64,000 nt of DNA from Sapria himalayana (lineage: Eukaryota > Streptophyta > Magnoliopsida > Malpighiales > Rafflesiaceae). The stretch is taken from the NCBI GenBank assembly GCA_029783825.1, contig JAREIK010001339.1, forward strand, positions 97,621-161,620. The letters run 5' to 3'. The notes beneath the pieces were generated by a model, which worked only from the letters and a program-made list of their open reading frames with translations, was not told the origin of the DNA and searched no databases. Positions 48,864 to 61,838 of this stretch are shown in pieces. Made by a program: the position numbers and the translations under genes. Numbering within the stretch: the first letter of the stretch is position 1; every line of letters begins with the position of its first letter.

Positions 48864-51440
48864 CTACTGCAATGCTTTTTTAATTTCTTTAATTTCTTGC
48901 ATTTCTTCCATCAAATTAGTTATCTGCTCATCCTTCTTTTTCATTTTGGTATCCATATCTATAATATGTTCATTTGTTTCCAATGCTTGTTGTTTGATCG
49001 CCTCATCCACCATTGCTGAGACAAATAAATTAGAAGCATGATTGCTACAATAAAATACAACTCCCTTAAAGCTAATTCCGTACACTCGCTGCTTCTTTCT
49101 ACCATCACATGACCATCATAATTCCACGACACATTTCTATTCTTTATATTGACATTATCATCAAAATAATAAGAACAAAATGATGATGCTTCTTCTACCA
49201 AATATGCATTGCAAATTAAACCTTCAACTTTTGTCTTGTTTCTAACATTCAATTTCAATATACCAAGATACCTACAACCACAATGTTAGGTTTCAATTTG
49301 ATTAAATTATAATATTACATAAAGTACAAAATAATAAAACACAAGAAATTATATGTATTTACCTCTCAAAAGGATACATCCACCTGAATTGCACTGACCC
49401 TACAATCTTTGCTTCATATGCTAAATGGACCAGAAAATTCTCCATTGAGTCAAAAAAACTCAGTGGGAATATCCGTTCAAGCTTTCAAATTATAAGTGGA
49501 ATATCATTATCTAGGCTAACCATGTCATATATTTTGATTGTGATTGCAGTTAGCTATTTGAAAAACAAACTTAGTTCTATAAGGACATTCCAAACACTTA
49601 GTCGAAGTAATTCACAGAATACAATTGGTATTAATCTCTACATAAATACATGATAGTCATAAGTTTTCATTCCAAATAACTTAAGATTATTCATATCCAT
49701 GCATCTACCCATATTTGACACATCCATCAGGGAATTTTAAATTTTTAACCCATTCACACAATATCTATCTTGCCTTCTTATCAAGTGTGTAGCAAGCTTT
49801 AAAAAATTTTCTTGTTTCCTCATTCAGTTTCAATTTAGGATGTTGATAGTAATCATTCAGCTCTTGTCTTGATTTTAAAGTGTGTCTTGTCTTTCCGTCA
49901 ACATTAATGATAGTATTTAAAACATTGTCAAAAATATTTTTTTCAATATATAAAAAATCTAAATTATGACGAATTAAATTGGACTTCCTATAGGGCAAGA
50001 CCCAAAATATAATACGTTTCCTCCAGCCAAATAATCGGCCTATTGGTCCATTATTTTCAGTAGCATCCTTTTAAGTTACCTTCTTCAAATCCAAACTATG
50101 AATCTCTGTAATAATTTCATCTCCTGAATGAACTATAGGTGCAACTTTCATCATAGTTTTATTTTTTCTAAATTCAGTTCTATTTCTTAGAAATGGATGA
50201 ATCATAGGTAGAAACTTACGATGGTTATCAAACAATGATTGTTTACCACTAAATTTAAGGGTAAATGCATTAGAATTTGTCATGCAATACGTGCATGTAA
50301 ATCGTCCTATAGTACTCTAGATAGAAAATATTGAATATGCAGGAAAGTCACTTATCATCCACATAAGGGATGCCTGCATAATGAAATTTTGCTTCTTTGA
50401 GATATAATATGTATTCACGCCAACATCCCATAAATGATTTAACTCTGTAATAAGAGGCTGTAAGAAAACATCCAACATGTCACATTTTGACTTTCTGCTG
50501 CAAAATCTTGATGTATATAATTAAAATGCTTCCATGCAGGTGAATCTGATGGATGATGCATTACCCCTTCTTAAACCTCATGCTTGGAATGCTAACTCAT
50601 ATCATTTGTTGTAGTATTTAATGCATATAGTCTTCGTAATCAAGGAATTAATTGAAAATAATACATCTTCTTAAAGACAACTTTCAATTTTTTTTGCATT
50701 TCTACAACACGAGGTACCTTCCTAAATCGAGGATGGTCACAAAACTTACAACTAATTAAATCACTATCACCTCCCCAATATAACATGCATCTATTTAAAT
50801 AATAATCAATTTTTTCCACTGGTAGACCCATTCCTCATAGTAACTTCTTAGTGTTGTAAAAGTTATTAGTAGTCAAATTATTATTCGGAACAATCTCATT
50901 CATCAGTTCTGTCACCTGATCAAATAATTTCTCAGACATATGATTTTCTGACTTAATGCTCATTAGTCGAGCCACAAGTGAAAATTGCGAATATGTTCTG
51001 CAACTAGGCTACAACTCTTTATCTGTAGCTTTAAGCATTTCATAAAATTTCTAAGCTTCAGGATTATGTGGTTCATCCATGTAATCCATATTGAAGTCAG
51101 CACTAGCAGCTTCCATGATCATTTTATGGTATGTGTTTAATGATTCTTCGCCACAAGCAAATGATTCAATACCCTCATTTTGGTCAATATTCAGAGCCAT
51201 TGTACATTCCTTATGATAAATCCAAACAAAATAATTTGGCATAAAATCATATTTTGCCAAATGATATCTTAAAGTGTTTGCATCATGAAAAGGGATATTC
51301 TGACACTTTTGATGATTACATAGACACTTTATTTTTTCTCTATCCATCAATCTCAATTGACTACATGCAAAATTGATGAATGTTTCAAGTCCGGTCAAAA
51401 AATCTTTATTCAAAAATCCATTAATAACCTTTCTGTACAT
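48864..51440 (-). pseudogene. CACTA transposase TNP2 (family A)
   Basis: Minus strand, N- to C-terminus. 51440-51051 carries the transposase-associated zinc domain (IKCLCNHQKCQNIPFHDANT). The Transposase_21/TNP2 region includes NRCMLYWGGDSDLISCKFC (about 50790) and TNSNAFTLKFSGKQSLFDNH with RKFLPMIHPFLRNRTEF (50280-50170), and then LIRHNLDFLYIEKNIFDNVL (49970). DUF4218 follows, with CHVFM in HDCH-like context, AYEAKIVGSVQFRWMYPFE (about 49400), a GTAAATAC splice donor near 49367, and NKTKVEGLICNAYLVEEASS. A coiled-coil tail with MKKKDEQITNLMEEMQEIKE ends at 48864. Stops and frameshifts at several places make this copy inactive. TNP2 proteins cut CACTA ends. The whole gene is absent from the A1 end. 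Confidence 0.9.
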
Positions 51441-52030
51441 CTACTTATGATCTGAGCTTATTTTGCCCTATTTTATTTACAAAAAAAAATGCCCAATCAT
51501 TATTATAAATAAAACATTCTATTACTTCAAAATATACAAATAATAAAATAAAATTATTTACAGATGAATATTTAAATTTTAAATATCATTAATATCGAGG
51601 CAATGCATTTGTAGAATCTACATTAATAGATAAAATAAATTTTAGTACGATAAAGATTAATAGATATCATAGTTATACTAGATAAAGGGTGCAAGGTATG
51701 ATAATGCACAAGAAATGAAAGCAAAAAAAAGACATTTAATGTATGAAGGAGGAGTGGGAGAGATAGAGAGAGACATAGAGCGTGTAGTGTTAGAATAAAA
51801 AATTATATAAAAGAAAATAAAATGTTTTCTATATAAACCTATCAAATATTATATCTTTTGTCATATATAAGTTCATATTTGAGCTTGAGAACTAAGGGCT
51901 GGGATTAGGTAAGGATACGACTCTTAATTTTATTATACCATATATGAGCCTGATCAAAAGACATTCTCATGCTATGTGCATACATATTGTTGATATTATA
52001 TCTTTCGCCATTTTATTTAAAGTTGGTGCA
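51441..52030 (-). other. 5' flank of TNP2 and A1-shared block
   Basis: 51441-51805 has no gene and is absent from A1. From about 51806 the sequence matches A1 30210-30010 inverted (AAACCTATCAAATATTAT, CATATATAAGTTCATAT, TGTTGATATTATATCTT). It may hold the TNP2 promoter, but no clear element is visible. Confidence 0.5.
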
Positions 52031-53250
52031 ACAAAATAGTATTATCCCATATATAATTATATGTTAGGATACATATAGTAAATGTAGTTATAAATAGTTA
52101 CATTTAGGTTAACATATAATTATATATAGATATATGCATACAAGTAGTTATAAGTAAATATAAATAAATGTATGCAAAGTTATAAACAATTATATAGATT
52201 TACATATATGTATACATATATGTATACATAATTAAAAATAAAGTTATATTTTATTAAATAGAGTTATTTATAGTTATAATATTATTTATATAATGTTATA
52301 CACATATAGTTAAACATTGTGTTGTATGTTTTTATACATATAATTATAAATATTGTTACATTTAGTTATAGATATAGTTACACATATAGTTAAACTTATA
52401 TTTATGCATGTATGTATATATATTTGTTCATATAATTTCATATATTTATACATTTAGTTATATATAGGTATGGATATACTAAAATACATTTTTTATACTA
52501 ATATATAAAAATGTATATTAAATATATGTTGTTAATTATATATATAAATATAGGTTATACATTAATAATATAAAATTATGTATAGTTATAATTTATTATA
52601 CATATAATATATATAGTTATAAAAAATTATATATCGTTAAACATTTAGTTATATATATATTCATATGAGAAGTTATATTTAGTTATACATAAATATATAC
52701 AAAGTTATAAACAAGTATATTTACATATATGTATACATACATGTGGTTATACATATAGTTACACGCATAGTTAAATTTATATCTAAATATGTATGTATAT
52801 ATATTTATTTATATAATTTTATATATTTATCCCTATAGTTATGTATAGGTATAGATATAGTAAAATACATTTATGAATACAAATATATACAAATGTATAT
52901 TAAATATAAGTTGTAAATTATATATTTAAATATAGTTATGTATAAAGCTTTTATAGTAATACATATTATAAGATACAATTATTTATAGATATATGTTATT
53001 ATACATATAGTATATATAACTACATATATTTTTATATAGTTAAACATATAGTTATATATAGATATATGCATACAAATAATTATACATAAATATATAAAGT
53101 TATAAATAAATATATAGATTTACATATATGTATACATACTTACAAATATAGTTATATTTAATTATATAGAGTGTTATATAGTTATACAATTATTTATATA
53201 TAATTATACAAATATTTATATATAGTTATAGAACTTCAATAAATATCTAA
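52030..53250 (-). repeat. AT-rich tandem units, inverted copy of 28225-29995
   Basis: Two to three diverged units of about 0.4-0.6 kb with TAGTTATATATAG, GTATGGATATACTAAAATAC/GTATAGATATAGTAAAATAC, AATGTATATTAAATATA, TTGTTAATTATAT/TTGTAAATTATAT. They are the reverse complement of the units at 28.2-30.0 kb. In both places they lie inside family A next to the matched flank block. Confidence 0.8.
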
Positions 53251-53300
53251 AATATGGCCAGCAATGATGTTTAGAGAGAGAGAGAGAGAAGAAATAGTAT
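53225..53300 (+). repeat. Direct repeat of 48390-48455, with (GA)n
   Basis: ACTTCAATAAATATC...GCCAGCAATGATGTTTAGAG matches CCTTCAACAAAAATCC...TCCAGCAATTATGTTTAGAG at 48390-48440. The later copy ends in a GA dinucleotide run (about 53272-53292). The two copies flank the TNP2 and tandem-unit region, so recombination between them could delete it. Confidence 0.65.
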
Positions 53301-55250
53301 ATTTCTATAATTTTCCACATGAGCAGAAATTTCTATATATTTCTATAATTGCTCTATATATATATATATAGAGCAAAGAATGAAGATTAATATATTAAAA
53401 TGAAAAAAAAAGATGATATAAAAAAATAATACTCAATAATAATAATATATAACTAAAACTCATGCCTTTACATAATGAATAAAAATGATTGATGAAACTT
53501 TACATATCGAGTATTCCCATAAAAAATTAAAACAATTAAATAAAATAAATAAAAACTCACAATAATATAATATTATGAATAAAAATTTATAAAATGACAT
53601 TATCATTTATTAAATAAAATAAAAATTCACTTATAAATACAAAAAAAACTATAAATACTCTTAATCTATATGAATCATCTCATCCCAGTTTCTCAAGATT
53701 AAAAAAATATAAAAATACAATATAATTCTCAATAGTTTTAAAATTTTTATTTTTATTTTAACCTTATTAATCTTCTTTATAATTTATTTTGCTATATTTT
53801 TATGATATGTTACTTTTTTTTATTATATTGTATTGATGTTATTGAAATTATACTAATTTATATTTATTTTATTAAAATATGAAATTATATTTAATAATAT
53901 ATGTTATGGACTAAAAATTAATTAGTAAATATGTTTATATCATATTAAACTATAAAAGAGTACTCACAAAAAAGAGTACTCACATATATTAGCTAGTACT
54001 ATAAATTAATATTTCATTAATGATACATATATTTCAATAATACTTCTCATATTTTCTTATATTCTTTATTACTATTTATTACAAGATACATCTCTACAAA
54101 TTTTGTGAAACATGAAACTTAGATTCAAGCTTGTAGGTCACAACTAATAGTTATGGTACTCAACTAAAAGCTACAACATTCAACTAATAATTACTCCTCG
54201 TATTAATTAGTTTTTTAAATTGTTTAAAATAAACATATTGGAGCACAGAAAAATTAATGTGTGTTAAAAGATAATGTTATTATCACGGCAGGATAAAGGG
54301 TGTCCTAACGAATGTTTTCATAAGGAGAATACTCTTGTATTGCATGAAAATCATCAACATTACAGAGATACTCAAACTCTCCATAATCAACATTTGTTAA
54401 TGGTATAAATTATAGTTAATATAAATTTGGTAGAATTTGAATTCATAGAGTAATTATAAACTACATTGTTGTGCCTAAAATCATAAATCGAAGTTGATAA
54501 AACATTATTTGGTAGAAAAAAAATCTATTGTGTTGCATGACATTGTGAAGATTATAAACATTAAAAATTTCTAAATATTTTTAATAGTTTTATATCCTCT
54601 ATCTAAACCAAAAATGTTATAGAATAAAATATTATAGTTTTTTTATCTACCTACCATTCTCCCAAATTTAACCCAAAATTATTATTTGGCTCGTATATAA
54701 GCTATGAGGCTTCATGATTAGAATAGGTAAAACTCACATCCCAACATCTAAAAAACATGATAAATGATAGCACCATGGAAAACATATCCACCATCTACGA
54801 GGATATGACTCATATTTTTAGTGTTAGTGTATTCATCATCTTTTGCTGTTTAGTCTACCATGTTGTTGGTTTGGATTTTTATTACAATGCTATTTGTTTT
54901 TAAAAATATTATTCTTGATAGTAATTATGTACAAAAAAGTGTAGTTCATATATTTTATACTATCTTAGCTTGTGTGTTCATGACACATTGCTATATGTTT
55001 ATCTTATTATATCAGTATGAAATCATTATTTTAATATTACTAAACTTGATTCAACAAGTCCACCCATCACTAACACAAGAGAGATCACAAGAAATCACTC
55101 ACTAAGAGACATCATTTGAAGGAATATTGAAATTATTAGAAATATAAGTGTTTTATTTCAAGAAACATAAATATGAAGTTATTATGTTTGAGATAATTTT
55201 GAGATAAATTTAATTTACAAAATGTTAGATACATGATAAATATAAATCTT

Positions 55251-55252
<2 letters not shown>
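53301..55252. other. AT-rich interior of A2 without a recognisable gene
   Basis: No gene seen. The 81-codon plus-strand frame at 54860-55105 is hydrophobic but has no family resemblance. A small inverted repeat of AGAGCAA/TTGCTCT around (TA)n lies near 53345-53375. Confidence 0.4.

Positions 55253-55286
<34 letters not shown>
55253..55286. repeat. (AC)n microsatellite
   Basis: Seventeen uninterrupted AC units. Confidence 0.95.
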
Positions 55287-55860
55287 ATGATAATCTTTGT
55301 TAAAGATAAGTGCAACCATAAGAATATAAAGTAATCATGTAGGAAAATTATAATAAAGTCTATGAAAAAATTAATAAGAATAATTATTTTTAAATCATAT
55401 GTTGACTTACAAGCTTATCACATGCTTACTTGCATAAATATTATGTGTTAGTATGTATTATTTCCATATCTTGGCTTATATGAATGATAAGTATTTGATT
55501 ATGTGCTTACTATGTGTTCTTGTGCATTAATGCCAAGTGCTTGAAAGTATGCTTATTATATGATGATGTGTATACCTGCCAAGGATTGACTTGACATGTG
55601 AAAGCTATGTGTTGGCTTACTCAATGCTACATCAAAAATAAAAAAAAACTTGGAATCTCGCCTATAAATAAAAGTGATTTGGGGTTCCTAGCACACAACA
55701 ACACATATCATGAGAATATTTCAAAATGAATTGAGAAACTCTTGCTTAATTATTTTCAATTACATGTGTGAATATTATTGAGTTTTCTAGAAGTTGGTAG
55801 AATAGTTCAAACTGGTTCAATCGAGTATAATCAGTTTAATTTAATTTGACATGTTAAACT

Positions 55861-56095
55861 TTTATTTTATTTATTTTATTTATTTTATTTATTTTATTTA
55901 TTTTATTTATTTTATTTATTTTATTTATTTTATTTATTTTATTTATTTTATTTATTTTATTTATTTTATTTATTTTATTTATTTTATTTATTTTATTTAT
56001 TTTATTTATTTTATTTATTTTATTTATTTTATTTATTTTATTTATTTTATTTATTTTATTTATTTTATTTTATTTTATTTTATTTATTTTATTTT
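55861..56095 (+). repeat. 9-bp minisatellite TTTATTTAT
   Basis: About 23 nearly perfect 9-bp units (TTTTATTTA register), ending in a short stretch of TTTTA units. Because 9 is a multiple of 3 the array is open as Phe-Ile-Tyr repeats (frame 55851-56168); this is a by-product of the unit length, not evidence for a protein. Confidence 0.9.
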
Positions 56096-56129
56096 TGAAT
56101 TCAATCATTACTCATTTTTGAATATATTT

Positions 56130-56250
56130 TGTAGATATCAAGTCAGCATACCTAAGTATATATACTAGTTATGTGTAAAATACACATGCATATTGATATA
56201 TACTATTTTTGTAGATATCAAGTCGGCAAACCTAAGTATATATATTGTTT
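56130..56250 (+). repeat. Two-copy direct repeat (80-bp offset)
   Basis: TTTGTAGATATCAAGTC and GCATACCTAAGTATATATA at 56130-56165 recur as TTTGTAGATATCAAGTC and GCAAACCTAAGTATATATA at 56209-56245. Confidence 0.75.
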
Positions 56251-56259
56251 ATATATTGT

Positions 56260-57125
56260 TTTTGTAAATGATCACCATCAGAATTACATAGTGACCACGT
56301 ATTATATCACAAATGCAGGAAGCATTTATATGAATAAATTTATATATGAAATCCAAGCATACCGTTTGGTGATTAAAGAAGAAACTCGAAAACAAAACAA
56401 AAAATAGAATAAAAATGCTACTCTTCGATTAAGCAATCCAAGATAATCAATAAACATACCTCAAATTAATAATAAATTAAAACTTAAACCTCGAATTAAT
56501 TTTAGTTAGATCGGCGTCAAGAGATAATAATGGAATGAGGAGGAATTCATCTTTGTTACTGTTAGAGATGCACCAAGTCGAGAGAGAGAATCTATATTTT
56601 AGGATAATATTTATATTTTTAATTGTTAAAACATTATATAAACAATATATATATAAAATAAAAAAATATTCATTAATTTTATTTACTATCAAAATAGTTT
56701 CAACAAAATTAATGTGCATGTATCAAGGTACAAATGAAAAACAAATACCTTACAATTTTTTATTATAATATTAAATTAAACAATAAATATATAAACAATA
56801 AAAAAATATGTTCTGGCTTAAAAAAATATCAAATACGTATGAAATTAACAAACTTCATATATTAATATATAAATAAAAAGATGATTTGTCTTATAGCCAC
56901 TCACCTTAAAGTTATAACATACAATTAATGTTAAAAAATCTATAAACATTTATATTTTATGGTTATAAATTTTTGAGAATTCATATTAATTTTTACGAAG
57001 ATAATATGAAATAATTTTAAGCACACAAAATTTCATATTATTTGATATAATTAATAATTTTTAAAATTTAAAAAATTATTTAAAGTGAGAAGATAATTAA
57101 AAAAAAATAATATTTATTATTTTAT
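56260..57125. other. AT-rich DNA without a recognisable gene
   Basis: No gene seen. Short frames on both strands (56477-56719, 56535-56768) have no recognisable motif. Confidence 0.45.
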
Positions 57126-57839
57126 TAAAAACTTAATGTTAAAAGCTAATTATAAAAATATTACTCAATTGTTTAATTTTTATAAATTATAGTAGGATTA
57201 AACATCTATATATTTATCTATCATTATTATTTTATTTTTTTTAACTTTATTGAAAAAAATTATATTTTTATTATATTTCAAGATTTTCAAGATTTGTATT
57301 ATTAATTTTTTTAAAAGTTTTCTATAATCATAAATTTTCAAGATTTATATTAATATTTACTAGTTTATTCATCAATTTAGATATTTTGAAAATATTTTCT
57401 ATTTTATCATTCAATGAATTAATTTACATTTAAATTATTAGAAATTTTAATGCATGTTAATTTAATTTTTAAATTATCGAAAAAAATTATGAGACTTATT
57501 GAATTAATTATTTAATGTTACTTTTATTTAAATTATTTAGTTTCTTAATTAAAAATTTTAGAAAAATTTTTTGGATAATTTTTTAAAAAAATTAATACAT
57601 CATAATAATAGTTATTTTAGTCCTTATTAATATAATTTTTTTTTGTATTTTTATATATTTTAAATTAATTATTTATAATATTATTTATTTTTGATTTTAC
57701 GAGATGAATGTGTGTTTCAAGGATTGCTCATCTATAGGCCAATAACATAAATTTAATAAACAAAATTAAATAAAATATTAAAATAAATAATAAATAAAAA
57801 TAATTATATGATTATATATTGGCTAAGGAAATATCATCG

Positions 57840-58904
57840 TTAAATCCGTAGTTAAATTATGGATTTTATAAGCTAGAGAAAATTCATCGCTATATTACGG
57901 ATTTTATTAGCTCGAGAAAATCCATCGCTAAATGCGTCGCTAAATTACAAATTTTATAAGCTAGGAAATTCAGTCCCTAAATCTGTCACAAAATTAAGGA
58001 TTTTATTTTCTACGAAAATTCCATCGTTAAATTTGTCACTAATTTATTGATTTTATTAGTTAGGGATATTCGCTCACTAAAGCCATAGCTAATATATAGA
58101 TTCTATTAGCTAAGGAAAATCTATCGCTAAATCTATAGCTAAAATATAGATTTTATTAGCTAGTAAAAATTCATTGCTAAATTCGTTGCTAAATTACTGA
58201 TTTTATTAGTAAGGGAAAATTCATCACTAAATCCATCGCTAAATCCGTCACTAAATCAAGGATTTTATTAACAAGGGAAAGTCAGGCGCTAAATCATGGA
58301 TATTATTAGCGGGGTAAAATCCGTCGCTAAATCAAGGATTTTATTAGCAAGGGAAAATCTATCACTAAATCTATCGTTAAATGAATGATTTTATTAGCAA
58401 GGGAAATTTCATTGCTAAATCCATCGCTAAAAATTAGCTAGAAAAAATCCGTCGCTAAATCCGTTACGAATTTCAGGCTTTATTAGCGAGGGATATTTTG
58501 TCACAATATTCGTCGCTAAAACCCCCTTTTTCTTGAAGAGAAATTACGAAAATTTTCCGTCGCTAATCAATCGCTAAATCCATTACTAAAATCTCTGCTT
58601 TCTTGAACGAAAGTTACGAAAATTTTTCGTTGCTAATCCATTGCTAAATCCGTTGCTAAAATCCATACTTTTCATGATTGGAAGTTCCACAAATTTTTCA
58701 TCGCTAATCCGTCACTAAATCCATCACTAAAATCTCCACTTTTCTTTAGCAGAATTTTTGATAAATTTTCCCTTGCTAATCCATCACTAATCTGTTGCTA
58801 TTTTTTTTTCAATAAAAAATCATCAATTCCTTTCTATTCTTTAGTTAATTCCTTTCAAATTAGCTAGGGATTGATCCCTAGCTAATTTTCCCTAGCTAAA
58901 TCAA
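57840..58904 (+). repeat. GTCGCTAAATCC subterminal tandem repeats
   Basis: About eighteen degenerate units of 50-60 bases built from GATTTTATTAGC, AAGGGAAAATCC, ATCGCTAAATCC and GTCGCTAAAT. The last 60 bases switch to the TTCCCTAGCTAAAT motif seen at the other ends. Inferred binding array for the element's TNPA-type protein and the most extensive one in the window. Confidence 0.85.
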
Positions 58905-58919
58905 TATTTTCTTATAGTG
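58905..58919 (-). repeat. CACTA terminal inverted repeat (right, slightly decayed)
   Basis: TATTTTCTTATAGTG; its complement CACTATAAGAAAATA differs from the perfect terminus at 45824 by a C-to-T at position 6 and a few later bases. Confidence 0.75.
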
Positions 58920-60191
58920 AATTAAAGCTTGAATTCAAATCAACTTAGGGTAAGTTTGGTAGTAATTTTCAAAAGTGTTTATAGGGCTTTAAAATAATTT
59001 TAAGTGTTTTTAGGACAAAAATTTTATTAGTAATATTTTAAATAACTCTTTTGAAATCCTAAAAAAAACTTGAAGTAATCTTTTAATAACTACACTAACA
59101 TATTTATTTTTTAAATCATCAAAATTATTGTGATGTAATTAAAACATCTATGTATTAATCTTTAAATATAAGTTTATTTTCTTTTAAATTTTATGAAAAA
59201 TTTAAATTTTTTTTTATAATTCAAAAATTTTAAATCTTTTAGTAAATATTTTTTTAAAAGATTCATATAATCATAAAATTTTATTTTTATTTTAAATAAT
59301 ATAAATATTGACTTGTTTATTCATTAATTCATGTATTTTTATAAGTTTTTTTATTTAATCATACAATTAAATATTTTAGCTTTTTATTAGTATTAATTTT
59401 TATGTATGTTCATTTATTAATTAAGATATCTTAAAAATGATTAATTATATAATTAATTATTTAATGTTTATTTAATACAAATATTTAAATTACATTATTA
59501 AATTTTTTGAAAAGATATTTTGTATAATTTTTTAAAAATTTTATAATCATAAAAAATAGTTATTTTAGTCTTTATTAATATAAATTTTTAATTGTATTTA
59601 AATATTTTTGAAATTATTTATTTATAATATTTATTTTTATAATTATATGGAATGAATGTGTTTTTCAAGGTTTGTTCATCCATATACCATGGCATATATT
59701 TAATTTAAAAAATTACAACAAGATATTAATACAAATAATATATAAATAAATTTAAATCTTTAAAGATTAACAATGAAAATTATCCCCAGCCCAAATAGGT
59801 AGAGAAATATTCATAGATAAACTCATATATTTTGTGAAAAATATCATTATAGAAATAATCACTAGCAATTAAATATAAAATCATATAAAAAATTTCATAA
59901 TATTATTTAATGAGGGATTTTGTATCCAACAAATTAGCTAGGAAAAATCCATCTCTTAAGTCATTGCTAAAATGCCCACCAATCTTTGCGTTAAAATTTA
60001 AGATAATTTTAGTTAGGGACATTTTTAAATCTAAAATTTCCAACTCTAATCCATCACAAATTCTCCGAAAATTTGTGATTTAATGTAAAATCAAACATCT
60101 CTTGCTATTCTCTAGATAATCCCTCGCTAATTAGCTAGGGATTATTTCTCTAGCTAAATTTCCATATCTAAACAGACATTTTATTATAGTG
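58920..60191 (-). mobile_element. Second family A right end, decayed
   Basis: Contains the second copy of the right-end AT-rich block (59100-59780), a short subterminal stretch (59935-60165: AATTAGCTAGG, TCATTGCTAAAAT, TTAGCTAGGGATT, CTAGCTAAATTT) and ends TTTTATTATAGTG at 60191, a degenerate CACTA terminus. GATA repeat begins at the next base, so this end was inserted in, or later joined to, a GATA tract. Confidence 0.65.
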
Positions 60192-60802
60192 AAATAGACA
60201 TATAGATAGATAGATAGACAAAATATAAATAGATAGAGACAGATAGATATATAAACAGATAGATAGATAGATTGGTTTATAGATAGATATATAGATAGAT
60301 AAATAAATAGATAGATATATAGATAGATAAATAAATAGATAGATAAATAGATAGATAAATAGATAGATAGAAAGATAAACATATAGATAGACTAATAGAT
60401 AGACTAATATATAGATAGATAAATAAATATATAGATAGATATATAGATAGTAAGTTAGATAGATAGATAGATAGATGAATAGACAGATAGGTAAATAGAT
60501 AGATTGAAAGATAGATAGATAGTTAGATAGACAAATAGATAGATACATACATACATTGATAGATAGAGACATAGATAGATAAATAAATAGATAGATATAT
60601 AAATAAATAAATAGATAGACAAATAGATAGATAGATCGATAAATAGACATATAGACAAATAGATAGACAGATATATAGATAGATAAATATATAGATAGAT
60701 AAATAGATATATAGATAGATAAATATAAGAAAAGATAAAAAGATAGATAGATAGACATATAGATAGATAGACATATAGATAGATAGACAGACAAACAGAT
60801 AG

Positions 60803-60833
<31 letters not shown>

Positions 60834-61804
60834 GATATATAGATAGATATATAAATAGATAGATACAGGGATAGATAGAAACAAGATAGACAAATAGATA
60901 GACAAATAATAGAAAAAAGATGGATAGATATATAGACAGAGAGATAGACAGATAGATAGACAGTCATATAGACACACATATAGAAAGACACACTAATAGA
61001 TAGACACACAAATAGATAAAAATATAGACAAATAAATAGATAGATAAACATTAAGACAAACACAAAAACAAACAGAAAGATAGTCAGTCAGGCAGATAGT
61101 CAAGGAGACGGGTAGACAAATAGACCGACAGATCGACAAACACACAAACAAACAAATAGATAGACAGACAAAAAGATAGATAGATAGATAGACAGATTGA
61201 TAGATAAATATATTGACAAAATGATAGCCATATAGATATAGAAATATATAAGAAGATAGAAAAATAAATAGATTAAGAGATAGATAGACAAATAGATAGA
61301 TAAATAGACATATAGATTGAAAGAAAGAGAGAAAGATATATAAATAGATATAAAGATAGATAGATAGATAGATAGATAGACAGATAGATTGATAGATAGA
61401 TAGATAGATAGACAGATATTAAAATAGACAAATAGACAGACAGACAGATAGATAGATAGATAGATAGGTAGGTAGACAAACAAACAAACAAATATATAGA
61501 CAGACAGATAAATAGATACACAAATAGAAAGATAGATAGAAAGTCATGGAGGTAGAAATTCAATCAAGTAGGTAGACAAATAGATAGATAGATAAATAGA
61601 TAGATAAACAAACAAATAGATAGGAAAATAGATAGACAAATAAAAAAATTGTCATATAGATAGTTTAATAGATAGATTAATACACAAATTGATATACTGA
61701 TAGATAAACAGATTGATACACAAATTGATAGAGAGATAGATAGAAAGATAAATATATACATATATATATATATAGTCAGATAGATATAAATAGATAGATA
61801 GAAA

Positions 61805-61838
<34 letters not shown>

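Larger units (their letters stand above)
45824..58919 (-). mobile_element. CACTA family A element (A2) with TNP2 gene
   Basis: Left terminus CACTACAAGAAAAAT at 45824; candidate right terminus CTTATAGTG at 58911-58919. The transposase is on the minus strand, so the transposon 5' end is on the right. From left: subterminal repeats, a duplicated block with two triplet islands, TNP2 (51440-48864), AT-rich tandem units, microsatellites, and right subterminal repeats. The flanking triplets (TTG on the left, AAT on the right) do not match, so the two ends may not belong to one insertion. An alternative right end is 60191. The 13-kb length is plausible for an autonomous CACTA element. Confidence 0.65.
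57130..60191 (+). repeat. Tandem duplication of the family A right-end region
   Basis: 57130-57840 and 59100-59780 are diverged direct copies. Both contain TTAAACATC/TAAAACATC, (G/T)GA.TGAATGTGT.TTTCAAGG, and then (T/G)TTCATC.ATA or CTCATCTATA, followed by AATA-rich sequence. Each copy is followed by a terminus: subterminal repeats to 58919, and a short, more decayed subterminal stretch to 60191. Confidence 0.7.

Noticed and set aside
55851..56168. 105-codon Phe-Ile-Tyr repeat protein
   Set aside because: By-product of a 9-bp minisatellite.
57840..58904. Regularly spaced repeats resembling a CRISPR array
   Set aside because: Units are degenerate, contiguous and palindrome-poor, end at a CACTA terminus, and lie in a plant genome. 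They are transposon subterminal repeats.
45824..58919. A 3-bp target duplication for A2
   Set aside because: Left flank TTG and right flank AAT differ; the alternative right end at 60191 is followed by AAA. No matching duplication can be claimed.
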